Position numbers and translations under genes: made by a program
Notes under the pieces: model-generated
Seen by the model: the letters and a program-made list of their open reading frames with translations, nothing else
Databases searched by the model: none
Told to the model about the DNA's origin: nothing
Source: Flavobacterium plurextorum
Lineage (GTDB): Bacteria; Bacteroidota; Bacteroidia; Flavobacteriales; Flavobacteriaceae
Reading direction: 5' to 3'
DNA: 64,000 nucleotides
Assembly: GCF_002217395.1 (NCBI RefSeq)
Contig: NZ_MUHD01000027.1
Span: 129,762 to 193,761, forward strand
Shown: in pieces, positions 1 through 8,074 of the stretch
Numbering within the stretch: the first letter of the stretch is position 1
Layout: every line of letters begins with the position of its first letter

Positions 1-162
1 CCACAAGGAACTGCGGGAACAGCAGGAGCAAAAGGTGATACTGGAGCAACGGGACCACAAGGAACTGCGGGAACAGCAGGAGCAAAAGGTGATACTGGAG
101 CAACGGGACCACAAGGAGTAGCAGGAACAGTTGGAGCAAAAGGTGATACTGGAGCAACAGGA
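1..162 (+). repeat. 54-bp tandem repeat encoding Gly-X-Y
   Basis: Three 18-codon units lie at 1-54, 55-108 and 109-162. The first two are identical at the nucleotide level and the third differs at a few positions. The array continues past the window start. Each unit is a multiple of three bases and of the Gly-X-Y triplet, so copy-number change would alter stalk length without breaking the frame. Confidence 0.9.
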
Positions 163-1002
163 CCAGCTGGTCAAGGAGGTGTTACAAATGCAGGAAATAA
201 TATTTCAATAACTGGATCTGGAACAACATCAGCACCTTACGTTATAAATGCAGTTATACCAGCAACTACACATACATTGTCAAATCCGACTAATACAATT
301 ACTTCGGTAGTAAATGGTGTTAGTGTTACCGCACCAGCTGTAAACACGGTTGCAAATGCATTAAGCGGTGCTAAATTGACAACTACTGTAAACGGAGTGC
401 CTGCAACAGCCTTAGATTTAACACCGGCAATAACTAGTGCAATCACTGCTGATAATGGTTTAACAATTACTACTGGTAATACACAATTAGGAGGAGCATT
501 AATAAAACCAACTACGGTTACTGCTACGAGTGTAAACACATTAGCAATAGGAGGTTTGCAAACAGGTAATAATACAAATATTTATAATGGAAATGCATAT
601 ACATCAACAGCAGATCGTATTGTTGTTGCTGATCCTTCAACGGGCGTTTTAAAACAAGTAAAAGCAGCAATGCCAAAGTTCTTTTATGCACCTTCTGTTG
701 TCGTGCCAACGCATAATGCATCTGGTGTTGTATTATCAGGTACACAGACTTTGAACATATATACTTTTTACTCACAACAGTTTGGATTCAATGCTTCTGC
801 TGGACAGGCTCGAAGTAATTCATCTTCATCGCTTCCTGTTTTAGCACCTGCAGATTTAGATTATTTTGTGACTTATTTTGACACTAACGTATTCAATACA
901 GTTACGGTTTCAGCAGCAGGGGTTATCAGTTATACAGTTAAAGCTACTGCTGTTCCTACCGAAGCTTCATTTATGAATATTGTATTTAAAGTAAGAGACT
1001 AA
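1..1002 (+). CDS. Collagen-like repeat surface protein, 3' part (5' end outside window)
   Basis: The frame is open from base 1, so the gene starts before the window; 333 residues are visible. The first ~60 are Gly-X-Y triplets (GATGPQGTAGTAGAKGDT type) encoded by 54-bp tandem repeats. Then comes a Thr/Asn/Val-rich middle with imperfect repeats (around NTITSVVNGVSVTAP), and a C-terminal globular part from about residue 220 ending MNIVFKVRD. Bacterial collagen-like proteins are usually extracellular fibres or stalks. The stop overlaps a possible ATG of the next gene by one base, and the five genes to 6.8 kb read together, which suggests a surface-adhesin operon exported by the T9SS. No sorting domain is visible at this C terminus. 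Collagen-like is directly seen; adhesin or fibre is inference. Confidence 0.8.
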   Translation, partial: PQGTAGTAGAKGDTGATGPQGTAGTAGAKGDTGATGPQGVAGTVGAKGDTGATGPAGQGGVTNAGNNISITGSGTTSAPYVINAVIPATTHTLSNPTNTITSVVNGVSVTAPAVNTVANALSGAKLTTTVNGVPATALDLTPAITSAITADNGLTITTGNTQLGGALIKPTTVTATSVNTLAIGGLQTGNNTNIYNGNAYTSTADRIVVADPSTGVLKQVKAAMPKFFYAPSVVVPTHNASGVVLSGTQTLNIYTFYSQQFGFNASAGQARSNSSSSLPVLAPADLDYFVTYFDTNVFNTVTVSAAGVISYTVKATAVPTEASFMNIVFKVRD

Positions 1003-1022
1003 TGTTTTTGAAACGTACTATT

Positions 1023-2564
1023 ATGAAAAATACATTTTTAAAAGGGTATCGTAAGCTAGTAGTTTTTTTGCTTCTTGCAGCTGTTCAAACAGTAAGCGCG
1101 CAGGTGTATGGTGATTTTCCATATACGCAAAGCTTTAATTCTACAACTAAGCCTGCCGAAATAATTCTGCCAACTGGAGCTACTGCAAATGCAGCGGTAT
1201 TTACAACTACTGGATTAGAGTTAACACCAGCGACCAATTCAAAATTTGGAGCAATTATTATTGATAATAAAAAATTTAACAGCGCGGTTGGTATTAAAAT
1301 TTCATTTGAGTATGCAATTTATGGAGGAACTGGAGCAGATGGTATAAGCGTATTTTTATTTGATGCTGCTGTTACTCCAACAATTGGAACAAATGGACGT
1401 GGAATGGGATATTCTTATTTAAGAGCCAATGATTCCTATTCTGGCAATAGACGCGAAGGACTTTCTGGAGCTTACTTGGGTATTGCTTTAGATTCTTATG
1501 GAAATTTTAAAGGAGATCCATTTCAGGGTGACGCTAGGTTGAATGGGGTTTCGGCTCCATCTGGCGGCTGGGCAAATTCAGGAAGCAGTCATGTTACTTT
1601 AAGAGGTGCTAGAGGAGGTGCTTTGGATAATAAAGGAAGAGGAGCAGGTTATACAGGTTATCCTGTACTTACAACCCAAAGTACACTAACTCCAACAGGG
1701 ACATCAAACGGAGGTGCAGAACTTAATGCTTTAGGAGCATATTCCTATAACAATGGAAATCCAGATAATTTTAATATTCGATCTGGAGCCTACACCACAG
1801 ATCCTAACAATGCAAATTATCGAAAAGCATTTATTGAACTTGTTCCCAATGCGTCTGGTGGTTATAACATTACAGTAAAAATACAGCATCAAAATACAGT
1901 TAGAACTATAATCGATAATTATTGGTACAAGCAATCTATACTTTATACCGAAAATTCAAATCCAGAAAACTCGGACTATAATACATCTTTAAATGAAGGC
2001 GCAGCTACAATTCATACCTTAAATACGGCTATTCCAAATAGTTTTAAAATTGGTTTTGGAGCTTCAACAGGAGGTTTAAATGATATACATAAAATATGGG
2101 GCTTAGAAGTAGTTTTGCCCTATGCCGCAGAAGCAGTTGCTGATAATGCAACAATATGTAAAAATAATCCAGTAACTATAAATCCATATGCTAATGATGT
2201 TGCTTATAGTGGACCAACTCACGGAATACCAATAGCATCTTCAAGTAATATAGATTACAGTCAGTTTAGATTTCTTAATTCTGATGGTACAACCGCTGCA
2301 AATCCGTTTTCGATTACGACAACAGAAGGAACTTTTACCTATGATTCAGCTTCTGGAATAGTGACATTCAATCCCGTTAAAGGATTTACAGGTAAGGCCG
2401 AAGTATCCTATAATATAAAAGGTAAAACATATCCAGCTGGAACATTTCAGCCTTATGGAGATGAAGGGTTTAGATCTAAGAAAGCCGTGATAAGTGTTAC
2501 AGTATCAAAATGTCAGGTAATTACAAATCCAATGCTTCCTTCAAAAAGCAATGCTAAATACTAA
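1023..2564 (+). CDS. L-type lectin-like secreted protein
   Basis: This is a predicted secreted carbohydrate-binding protein of 513 residues. The ATG at 1023 is preferred over the one at 1002 because it gives a normal signal peptide (KKLVVF-type core ending VQTVSAQ). Residues ~35-380 resemble bacterial legume-type lectin domains: the segment with GADGISVFLFDA, the GRGMGYSY turn and AYLGIALDSYGNF match the family's beta-sandwich and metal-site region. The last ~130 residues (from ADNATICKNNPVTI) look like an Ig/cadherin-like module. There is no clear sorting domain at the C terminus; the following gene carries one. It sits between the collagen-like gene and the type B cargo gene, so glycan-binding adhesion is the likely role. 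The ligand is unknown. Confidence 0.7.
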   Translation: MKNTFLKGYRKLVVFLLLAAVQTVSAQVYGDFPYTQSFNSTTKPAEIILPTGATANAAVFTTTGLELTPATNSKFGAIIIDNKKFNSAVGIKISFEYAIYGGTGADGISVFLFDAAVTPTIGTNGRGMGYSYLRANDSYSGNRREGLSGAYLGIALDSYGNFKGDPFQGDARLNGVSAPSGGWANSGSSHVTLRGARGGALDNKGRGAGYTGYPVLTTQSTLTPTGTSNGGAELNALGAYSYNNGNPDNFNIRSGAYTTDPNNANYRKAFIELVPNASGGYNITVKIQHQNTVRTIIDNYWYKQSILYTENSNPENSDYNTSLNEGAATIHTLNTAIPNSFKIGFGASTGGLNDIHKIWGLEVVLPYAAEAVADNATICKNNPVTINPYANDVAYSGPTHGIPIASSSNIDYSQFRFLNSDGTTAANPFSITTTEGTFTYDSASGIVTFNPVKGFTGKAEVSYNIKGKTYPAGTFQPYGDEGFRSKKAVISVTVSKCQVITNPMLPSKSNAKY

Positions 2565-2630
2565 AAGCGTTATTTTTTTAAGTTAAATCTAAAAAATTTC
2601 GATAAAACAGTAAGTCAATAAATAGAACTT

Positions 2631-3887
2631 ATGAAATCAAGAATTCAAAATATTTTTTTAACCTTCTTATTATTTCTAGGCGGAATAATAACAGCGCAGA
2701 CTGTAAATGTTGGAGAGTTGTTTATTACATCTGGAACAACTATGTCTACAGTAGGAGCAATGGATAACAAAAGTTCAGGAAATTTGTTTAATGACGGAGA
2801 GTTTATCTTATACAGTCATTATAATAATGACGGATTGGTAAGTTTTTCTTCAGGATCACATTCTGGAATAACACGAATGATTGGATCCACAGGATTTCAG
2901 CAAATTTCAGGAACTATGCCTATGCAGTGGAATGATGCTGAGTTTAAAAACAATAGTATTCAGCCCGCTTTTCATTTGTCAAACGAAGTGAGTATTTCTG
3001 GTACGGCCGATTTTAAACAAGGAATTATCGATGACGATGAATATGGAGGAATGTTAGTTTTTGAAAATAAATCTAAACATATTAACGTCAGTGATAATAG
3101 TCATGTTGATGGAAAAGTACAAAAATCAGGTCACGAAGATTTTACTTATCCAATTGGTGATAAAAACAAATACCGATTTGCGGGTATCTCGGCACCAAAG
3201 GAAATATTGAGCAGTTTTACAGGCAAATATTTCTTCGAAGATTCTAATGCACTATATCCGCACAGTCAAAAAACAAAAGAAATAGTTCTTATCAACAATC
3301 AAGAATATTGGACTTTGGATAAAACTGCAGGAAACTCGGATGTCATGTTGACTTTGAGCTGGGATGAAACATCGACTACACCAGCTGATATTTTAGTGTC
3401 ACCACAAACTTCAATACATATCGTTAGATGGGATGAAGCTCAAAACCGCTGGATTGATGAAGGCGGAGTTGTAGACAGTGATAAAAAAACGGTTACTACT
3501 CCAGTAAATGTTTCTGGATATAGTGTGTTTACTACGGCAAGAGTCGATGATGGAATCGTTTTACCTTGCAGTACGTTAACAGTTTTCAATGCTGTTTCAG
3601 CTGATGGAGATGGAAAAAATGAATATTTCAAGATTGGAGGGCTGACAGAATGTTCTGCAGACAATACGGTTGAAATTTATAATCGCTGGGGAGTAAAAGT
3701 ATATGACACCGTAAATTATGATTCTAATGGAAATGTTTTTAGAGGATATTCAGAAGGAAGAACAACAATTTCAAAAAACGAAATGCTGCCAACAGGAACC
3801 TATTTCTACATTATAAACATTAAATATTCAGGAACTACACCTCAAGTAATTAAAAAATCAGGTTACCTGTATTTGACTAGAAATTAA
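2631..3887 (+). CDS. T9SS type B sorting-domain (gliding-motility-associated C-terminal) protein
   Basis: The 418-residue product begins with a signal peptide (LTFLLFLGGIITAQ). The last ~90 residues are a CHU_C/type B sorting domain: ADGDGKNEYFKIGGL, then VEIYNRWGVKVYD, the LPTGTYFYIINI strand and a terminal KKSGYLYLTRN. Such domains direct export through the type IX secretion system, and type B cargo depends on a SprF/PorP partner. The next gene encodes exactly such a partner. The passenger region is beta-rich and not recognised. Role as an outer-surface component of this adhesin cluster is inferred from context. Confidence 0.85.
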   Translation: MKSRIQNIFLTFLLFLGGIITAQTVNVGELFITSGTTMSTVGAMDNKSSGNLFNDGEFILYSHYNNDGLVSFSSGSHSGITRMIGSTGFQQISGTMPMQWNDAEFKNNSIQPAFHLSNEVSISGTADFKQGIIDDDEYGGMLVFENKSKHINVSDNSHVDGKVQKSGHEDFTYPIGDKNKYRFAGISAPKEILSSFTGKYFFEDSNALYPHSQKTKEIVLINNQEYWTLDKTAGNSDVMLTLSWDETSTTPADILVSPQTSIHIVRWDEAQNRWIDEGGVVDSDKKTVTTPVNVSGYSVFTTARVDDGIVLPCSTLTVFNAVSADGDGKNEYFKIGGLTECSADNTVEIYNRWGVKVYDTVNYDSNGNVFRGYSEGRTTISKNEMLPTGTYFYIINIKYSGTTPQVIKKSGYLYLTRN

Positions 3888-3935
3888 TTTGCTGAGGTAC
3901 ACTTTAAGCAGCTTTAAATTATTAAGGATAAAAGC

Positions 3936-4853
3936 ATGAGAATAAAATTTTATACAGTGATCATTATGTTAACTGGTTTTTTTTGCTGTGCGCAGCAAGA
4001 TGCTCAGTTTACACAATATATGTACAATACTATAAGCATTAACCCCGCATATGCAGGATCAAGAGGAGCATTGAGTGTTTTTGGTTTGTACAGAACACAA
4101 TGGGTAGGACTTGACGGTGCTCCAGAAACGAGCAGTTTTTCTGTCAATTCACCAATTAGCAACAGTAATTTAGGAATTGGAGTTTCACTTGTTAATGATA
4201 AAATTGGACCAACAAACGAGAATAATTTCTCGACAGATTTATCTTATTCAATTCAAACATCAGCAAATTTTAAGCTTTCATTTGGTATCAAAGGAACAGT
4301 TAATTTGTTTAATCTAGATATTAATAAATTAAATATTGAAGATCAAGGAGATCCGCAATTTCAAGATTTAAGAAATAAAATTTCTCCAAACGTCGGAGCC
4401 GGAGTGTATTGGCATTCAGACAAAGCTTATGTTGGTTTATCAGTGCCAAATTTTATAGAAACCAATCGTTACGATGATAATGATGTGGCAATTTATAAAG
4501 ATAGAATCAACTATTATTTAATGGGAGGATATGTATTTGATTTAGATAAATATCAATACATCAAATTCAAACCTGCAGTATTAGTAAAAATGGTAGAAGG
4601 AGCGCCTTTGCAAGTAGATCTTTCGGCTAATTTTATGTTCAACGACAAATTTGTTGTAGGAGCGGCCTACAGATGGAGCGCAGCGGTGAGTGCAATGGCA
4701 GGGTTTCAGGTTTCAGACGGACTTTACATAGGATATGCGTACGACCATGAAACTACAAAACTGCAAAATTATAATTCAGGATCGCATGAAATATTTCTAC
4801 GATACGAGTTCTTTAAAAACTATGGTAAAATTACAACCCCACGTTTCTTCTAA
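3936..4853 (+). CDS. PorP/SprF-family type IX secretion outer-membrane protein
   Basis: The 305-residue product has a signal peptide ending FFCCAQQ, followed by the family hallmark DAQFTQYMYN and SINPAYAGSRG. A beta-barrel pattern runs to the end (LRYEFFKNYGKI). PorP/SprF proteins sit in the outer membrane and pair with type B T9SS cargo; in F. johnsoniae SprF is needed for SprB secretion. It follows a type B cargo gene by 48 bp and precedes the OmpA/PD40 gene by 13 bp, the usual order for such cassettes. It is one of the many SprF paralogues expected in this genus, so I do not assign sprF itself. Confidence 0.9.
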   Translation: MRIKFYTVIIMLTGFFCCAQQDAQFTQYMYNTISINPAYAGSRGALSVFGLYRTQWVGLDGAPETSSFSVNSPISNSNLGIGVSLVNDKIGPTNENNFSTDLSYSIQTSANFKLSFGIKGTVNLFNLDINKLNIEDQGDPQFQDLRNKISPNVGAGVYWHSDKAYVGLSVPNFIETNRYDDNDVAIYKDRINYYLMGGYVFDLDKYQYIKFKPAVLVKMVEGAPLQVDLSANFMFNDKFVVGAAYRWSAAVSAMAGFQVSDGLYIGYAYDHETTKLQNYNSGSHEIFLRYEFFKNYGKITTPRFF

Positions 4854-4866
4854 TCCTACACTGACA

Positions 4867-6798
4867 ATGAAAAATTATATACTTGTTTACGCCTTATTAA
4901 TTGTTTTTTCATTTAATAATTATTCGCAGCAAAACCAGACAGTTTCTGCTGATAAAGACTATAACAATTATGCTTATATAGATGCCATTAAAACCTATGA
5001 AAGAATTGCTGATAAAGGATACAAATCTGAGGATATGTTCAAGAAATTAGGTAATTCTTTTTATTTCAATTCAGAGTTTGAGAAAGCGGCTAAATGGTAC
5101 GAGGAACTATTCGCTATGAAAAGTGAGGTAGAACCAGAGTATTATTATCGTTATGCACAATCATTAAAAGCAGCTGGAAATGATAAAAAAGCAAATGAAA
5201 TATTAGACTTGTTTGCTCAAAAATCAAGGAAAGATACAAGAGCTGAGCGCTATTTAAAAGACAAAAATTATTTAGCAGAAATTAAAGCCAATTCAGGAAG
5301 ATATAAAATTGAAGACGCAGGTGTAAATAGTAAATATTCAGATTACGGAACTTCATTTTATCAAAACAAAATAGTGTTTACATCAGCCAGAGATACTGGT
5401 AATTTTGCGCAGCGAATTCACAAATGGACAGGTGAGCATTTTACAAATCTTTATCAAGCTGATATTGATGCAGATTTCAATCCAAATAAACCCGAAAAAA
5501 TAAAATCTAAAATCAATTCTAAATTCAACGAATCGACACCGGTTTTTACAAAAGATGGGAAAACGGTTTATTTTACAAGAAACAATTTTATTGACGGCAA
5601 AAAAGGAAAAGATGGTAATAAAACTACTTTAATCAAAATATACAAAGCAACTTTTGAAAATAACAAATGGACGAACATTATTGAACTTCCATTTAATAGT
5701 GATACTTACAGTACAGCGCATCCAGCCTTAAGTCCTGATGAAAAAACCTTGTATTTTGCATCTGATATGCCGGGAACATTTGGGCAGTCAGATATTTATA
5801 AAGTAAGTATTAATGGAAACGGTGGTTTTGGTTCGCCAGAGAATTTAGGTAAAACAATTAATACTGAAGGAAAAGAAACGTTTCCATTTATAACAGCTGA
5901 TAACGAAATTTATTTTGCTTCAGATGGTCATCCTGGACTTGGCGGTTTAGATGTATTTGTTGGTAAAATAAGCGGGAATGAAATAACAAATATTAAAAAT
6001 ATAGGAGCTGATATCAATTCTCCTCAAGATGATTTTGCATTTGTTATTGATACTAAATCTAGAAGAGGTTTCTTCTCTTCAAATAAAGACGGCGGACAAG
6101 GTTCTGATGATATTTATAAGTTTTTAGAAACACGTAAATTAGAATGTGTTCAGGAGTTAAATGGTATTATTACAGATACGCAGACAGGAGTTATTTTATC
6201 TGGTGCCAAAGTCTCATTGTATGATAATATGCAGGTGCTGAAAAGTACTGTTATTTCAGATTTAAATGGATTTTACAGTTTTTCTGTTGAATGCGGAAAA
6301 AGCTATAATGTAAGAGTTGAAAAAACAGATTATGCAACTAAAGAAGTTCGTACATCGATTGGAACAGAAACAGGAAAAACGTATTTACCAATTTCGCTGG
6401 ATAAAGTTACATGTCAGGTTGCAATAGGAGATGATTTAGGGAAATGTTTTGATATTAAAATGATTTATTTTGATTTGGATGGATCAGATATTCGTCCAGA
6501 AGCGGCCTTGGATTTGGTGAAAATTCTAGATGTATTAAATCAATATCCAACAATGAAAATAGATATTCGTTCGCATACAGACAGCCGTCAAACAGCTGCG
6601 TACAACGAAAAACTTTCTGACAGAAGAGCCAAATCAACAATTAAATGGCTGGTAAAAAACGGTATTTCGCCAAACAGATTAACAGGTAAAGGTTATGGTG
6701 AAACTCAACTTGTAAATGAATGTTCTGATGGTGTAAAATGTACCGAAGAACAACATCAAATGAATAGAAGAAGTGAATTTATAATCACGAAACTATAA
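4867..6798 (+). CDS. OmpA-family protein with TPR-like, PD40 and carboxypeptidase-regulatory-like domains
   Basis: The start is set at the ATG 4867, 13 bp after the previous stop. An in-frame ATG at 4735 would overlap the upstream gene and add 44 residues before the signal peptide (MKNYILVYALLIVFSF). The 643-residue protein has TPR-like helices (~25-130), PD40/beta-propeller repeats (~190-400, e.g. ALSPDEKTLYFASDMPG), a carboxypeptidase-regulatory-like beta-sandwich (~425-510) and a C-terminal OmpA peptidoglycan-binding domain (DIRSHTDSR, then LSDRRAKST and GKGYGET). This architecture is regularly paired with PorP/SprF in T9SS loci and probably anchors the assembly to the cell wall. Confidence 0.88.
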   Translation: MKNYILVYALLIVFSFNNYSQQNQTVSADKDYNNYAYIDAIKTYERIADKGYKSEDMFKKLGNSFYFNSEFEKAAKWYEELFAMKSEVEPEYYYRYAQSLKAAGNDKKANEILDLFAQKSRKDTRAERYLKDKNYLAEIKANSGRYKIEDAGVNSKYSDYGTSFYQNKIVFTSARDTGNFAQRIHKWTGEHFTNLYQADIDADFNPNKPEKIKSKINSKFNESTPVFTKDGKTVYFTRNNFIDGKKGKDGNKTTLIKIYKATFENNKWTNIIELPFNSDTYSTAHPALSPDEKTLYFASDMPGTFGQSDIYKVSINGNGGFGSPENLGKTINTEGKETFPFITADNEIYFASDGHPGLGGLDVFVGKISGNEITNIKNIGADINSPQDDFAFVIDTKSRRGFFSSNKDGGQGSDDIYKFLETRKLECVQELNGIITDTQTGVILSGAKVSLYDNMQVLKSTVISDLNGFYSFSVECGKSYNVRVEKTDYATKEVRTSIGTETGKTYLPISLDKVTCQVAIGDDLGKCFDIKMIYFDLDGSDIRPEAALDLVKILDVLNQYPTMKIDIRSHTDSRQTAAYNEKLSDRRAKSTIKWLVKNGISPNRLTGKGYGETQLVNECSDGVKCTEEQHQMNRRSEFIITKL

Positions 6799-6846
6799 AA
6801 TATAATTAATTAAAAATTTAAAAAAATCTAGATAAACAAGAGAAGA

Positions 6847-7179
6847 ATGAGCCGGAAAACCATATCAATAATTAGTTACTTAACACTTGTAGGATGGGTA
6901 ATTTCTTTTCTTGTTTATCATAATGGAGGAAGATCTTCATTTGCACAATATCATCTAAAACAGTCCTTTGGGTTAGGTGTTTTCAGTGCAGTATTAGGCA
7001 GCGCTTTTATTCCAATCTTTTCAATTAATCCTGTAATTTCAACATTCTTTACCATTTTAAGTTTTGGCGTATTGATTGTTTTAATAGTTGGGATTGTTAA
7101 TGCTGTCAACCAAAAAAGAAAACCAATACCATTAATCGGATCAATGTTTGTTGATCGATTTAACTTTATTAAATATTAA
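6847..7179 (+). CDS. Small DUF4870/Tic20-like membrane protein
   Basis: The 110-residue product has about three hydrophobic segments (residues ~7-25, 40-65, 68-90) and the short motif FAQYHLKQSFGLGVF after the first. This is the pattern of DUF4870/Tic20-like proteins (HxxQA/QS type). The C terminus ends in a basic KRKPIPLIG loop. The function is unknown. It lies 48 bp after the OmpA gene on the same strand but need not belong to that operon. Confidence 0.65.
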   Translation: MSRKTISIISYLTLVGWVISFLVYHNGGRSSFAQYHLKQSFGLGVFSAVLGSAFIPIFSINPVISTFFTILSFGVLIVLIVGIVNAVNQKRKPIPLIGSMFVDRFNFIKY

Positions 7180-7459
7180 ATTTTCTATTCTTTTCTTGAA
7201 AGAATATAGTACAATGCCTTTATCAGATTATCTCGTTGTTTACAAAATATTTCCTTAAAATGTGTAGTGAATAAAAGTCTTATTATGAGGTTTTTATGTC
7301 TTATTGTGGAGGTGTTTAATTTTGAAGTGAAATACTTTTGTCTTTGTTTATCAAGGTTATATAAATCAAAAAAGAAAAACAAATACGAAACCTAAAATGA
7401 AATTTTGATGAGCTGTAATCAGCTCAGTTTAGGGAGTATTAATTGTAAAGAAATTGACG

Positions 7460-7909
7460 ATGGAAAAGATACAAGTTTTAGTAAGGGACGATAAAGGATT
7501 GTTTTTAAAAATGTTTAAAAATAATTTTGCGGATGAATTTAAATTTACGCAAGATTCATTTTTGAATAGTAAAAAACAGAAATCTCAAGGTTTAAACAGA
7601 TCAATATTTGTAGTTTACAGCCATCAAGAATTGGTTGAATTTTTGAAGCTGGAAAAGAAAGGAACAATTGCTTTAGTTTGTTTATTTGATAAATTATTGT
7701 ATGGCAATGTAGCTGGTCTAGAAGAGATTAATGATTTGGTAGCGCTAAGTGGTTACCAAACAAAAAGGGGAATTGTTAATGACTTGAAGGTATATCTTAA
7801 AAATGCTGTTCAGCCAAAAAAGGATACAATTCAGACCGAAGTTTTGAACGCAGAAACAACAGAAATTCAGCCAAATGACTTATATAAAACAGTATTATAT
7901 TTTGTATAA
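7460..7909 (+). CDS. Unrecognised 149-residue cytoplasmic protein
   Basis: I do not recognise a family. ATG 7460 (MEKIQVLV) is preferred; an in-frame TTG lies two codons upstream. The sequence has no signal peptide or membrane segment. Alternating hydrophobic strands (IFVVYSH, IALVCLFDKLLYGN) and helices recall a degenerate response-regulator receiver fold, but no phosphoacceptor pattern is evident. It stands alone: the upstream gene ends 280 bp away and the following gene is convergent. Confidence 0.6.
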   Translation: MEKIQVLVRDDKGLFLKMFKNNFADEFKFTQDSFLNSKKQKSQGLNRSIFVVYSHQELVEFLKLEKKGTIALVCLFDKLLYGNVAGLEEINDLVALSGYQTKRGIVNDLKVYLKNAVQPKKDTIQTEVLNAETTEIQPNDLYKTVLYFV

Positions 7910-8028
7910 ATAATCCAGTATGTAAAAGTATTTTAATATATAATACTGATAGATTTTGGCTTTTGAAAGAAGGCTTTTTACTTAAGCAAAATGTACGGAG
8001 TATATCTATATAAGAAATAAAAATAAAA

Positions 8029-8058
8029 GGAGCTTCAAGAATATTGAAGCTCCTTTTT
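8029..8058 (+). terminator. Bidirectional terminator hairpin
   Basis: The sequence GGAGCTTCAA-loop-TTGAAGCTCC is followed by TTTTTT and preceded by an A-rich run, so it can end transcription from the + strand gene at 7460-7909 and from the glycosidase gene coming from the right. Confidence 0.85.
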
Positions 8059-8074
8059 TGTAAAAACTATTGTC

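Noticed and set aside
1..162. Regular repeats at the window start as a possible CRISPR or satellite
   Set aside because: Units are 54 bp, directly adjacent without spacers, in frame, and encode Gly-X-Y; this is a coding repeat.
4735..4866. Upstream extension of the OmpA-family gene
   Set aside because: It would overlap the PorP/SprF gene by over 100 bp and place the signal peptide internally.
7185..7382. A 65-codon minus-strand frame in the gap after the DUF4870 gene
   Set aside because: Composition is AT-driven, there is no family or promoter, and it overlaps nothing that supports it.
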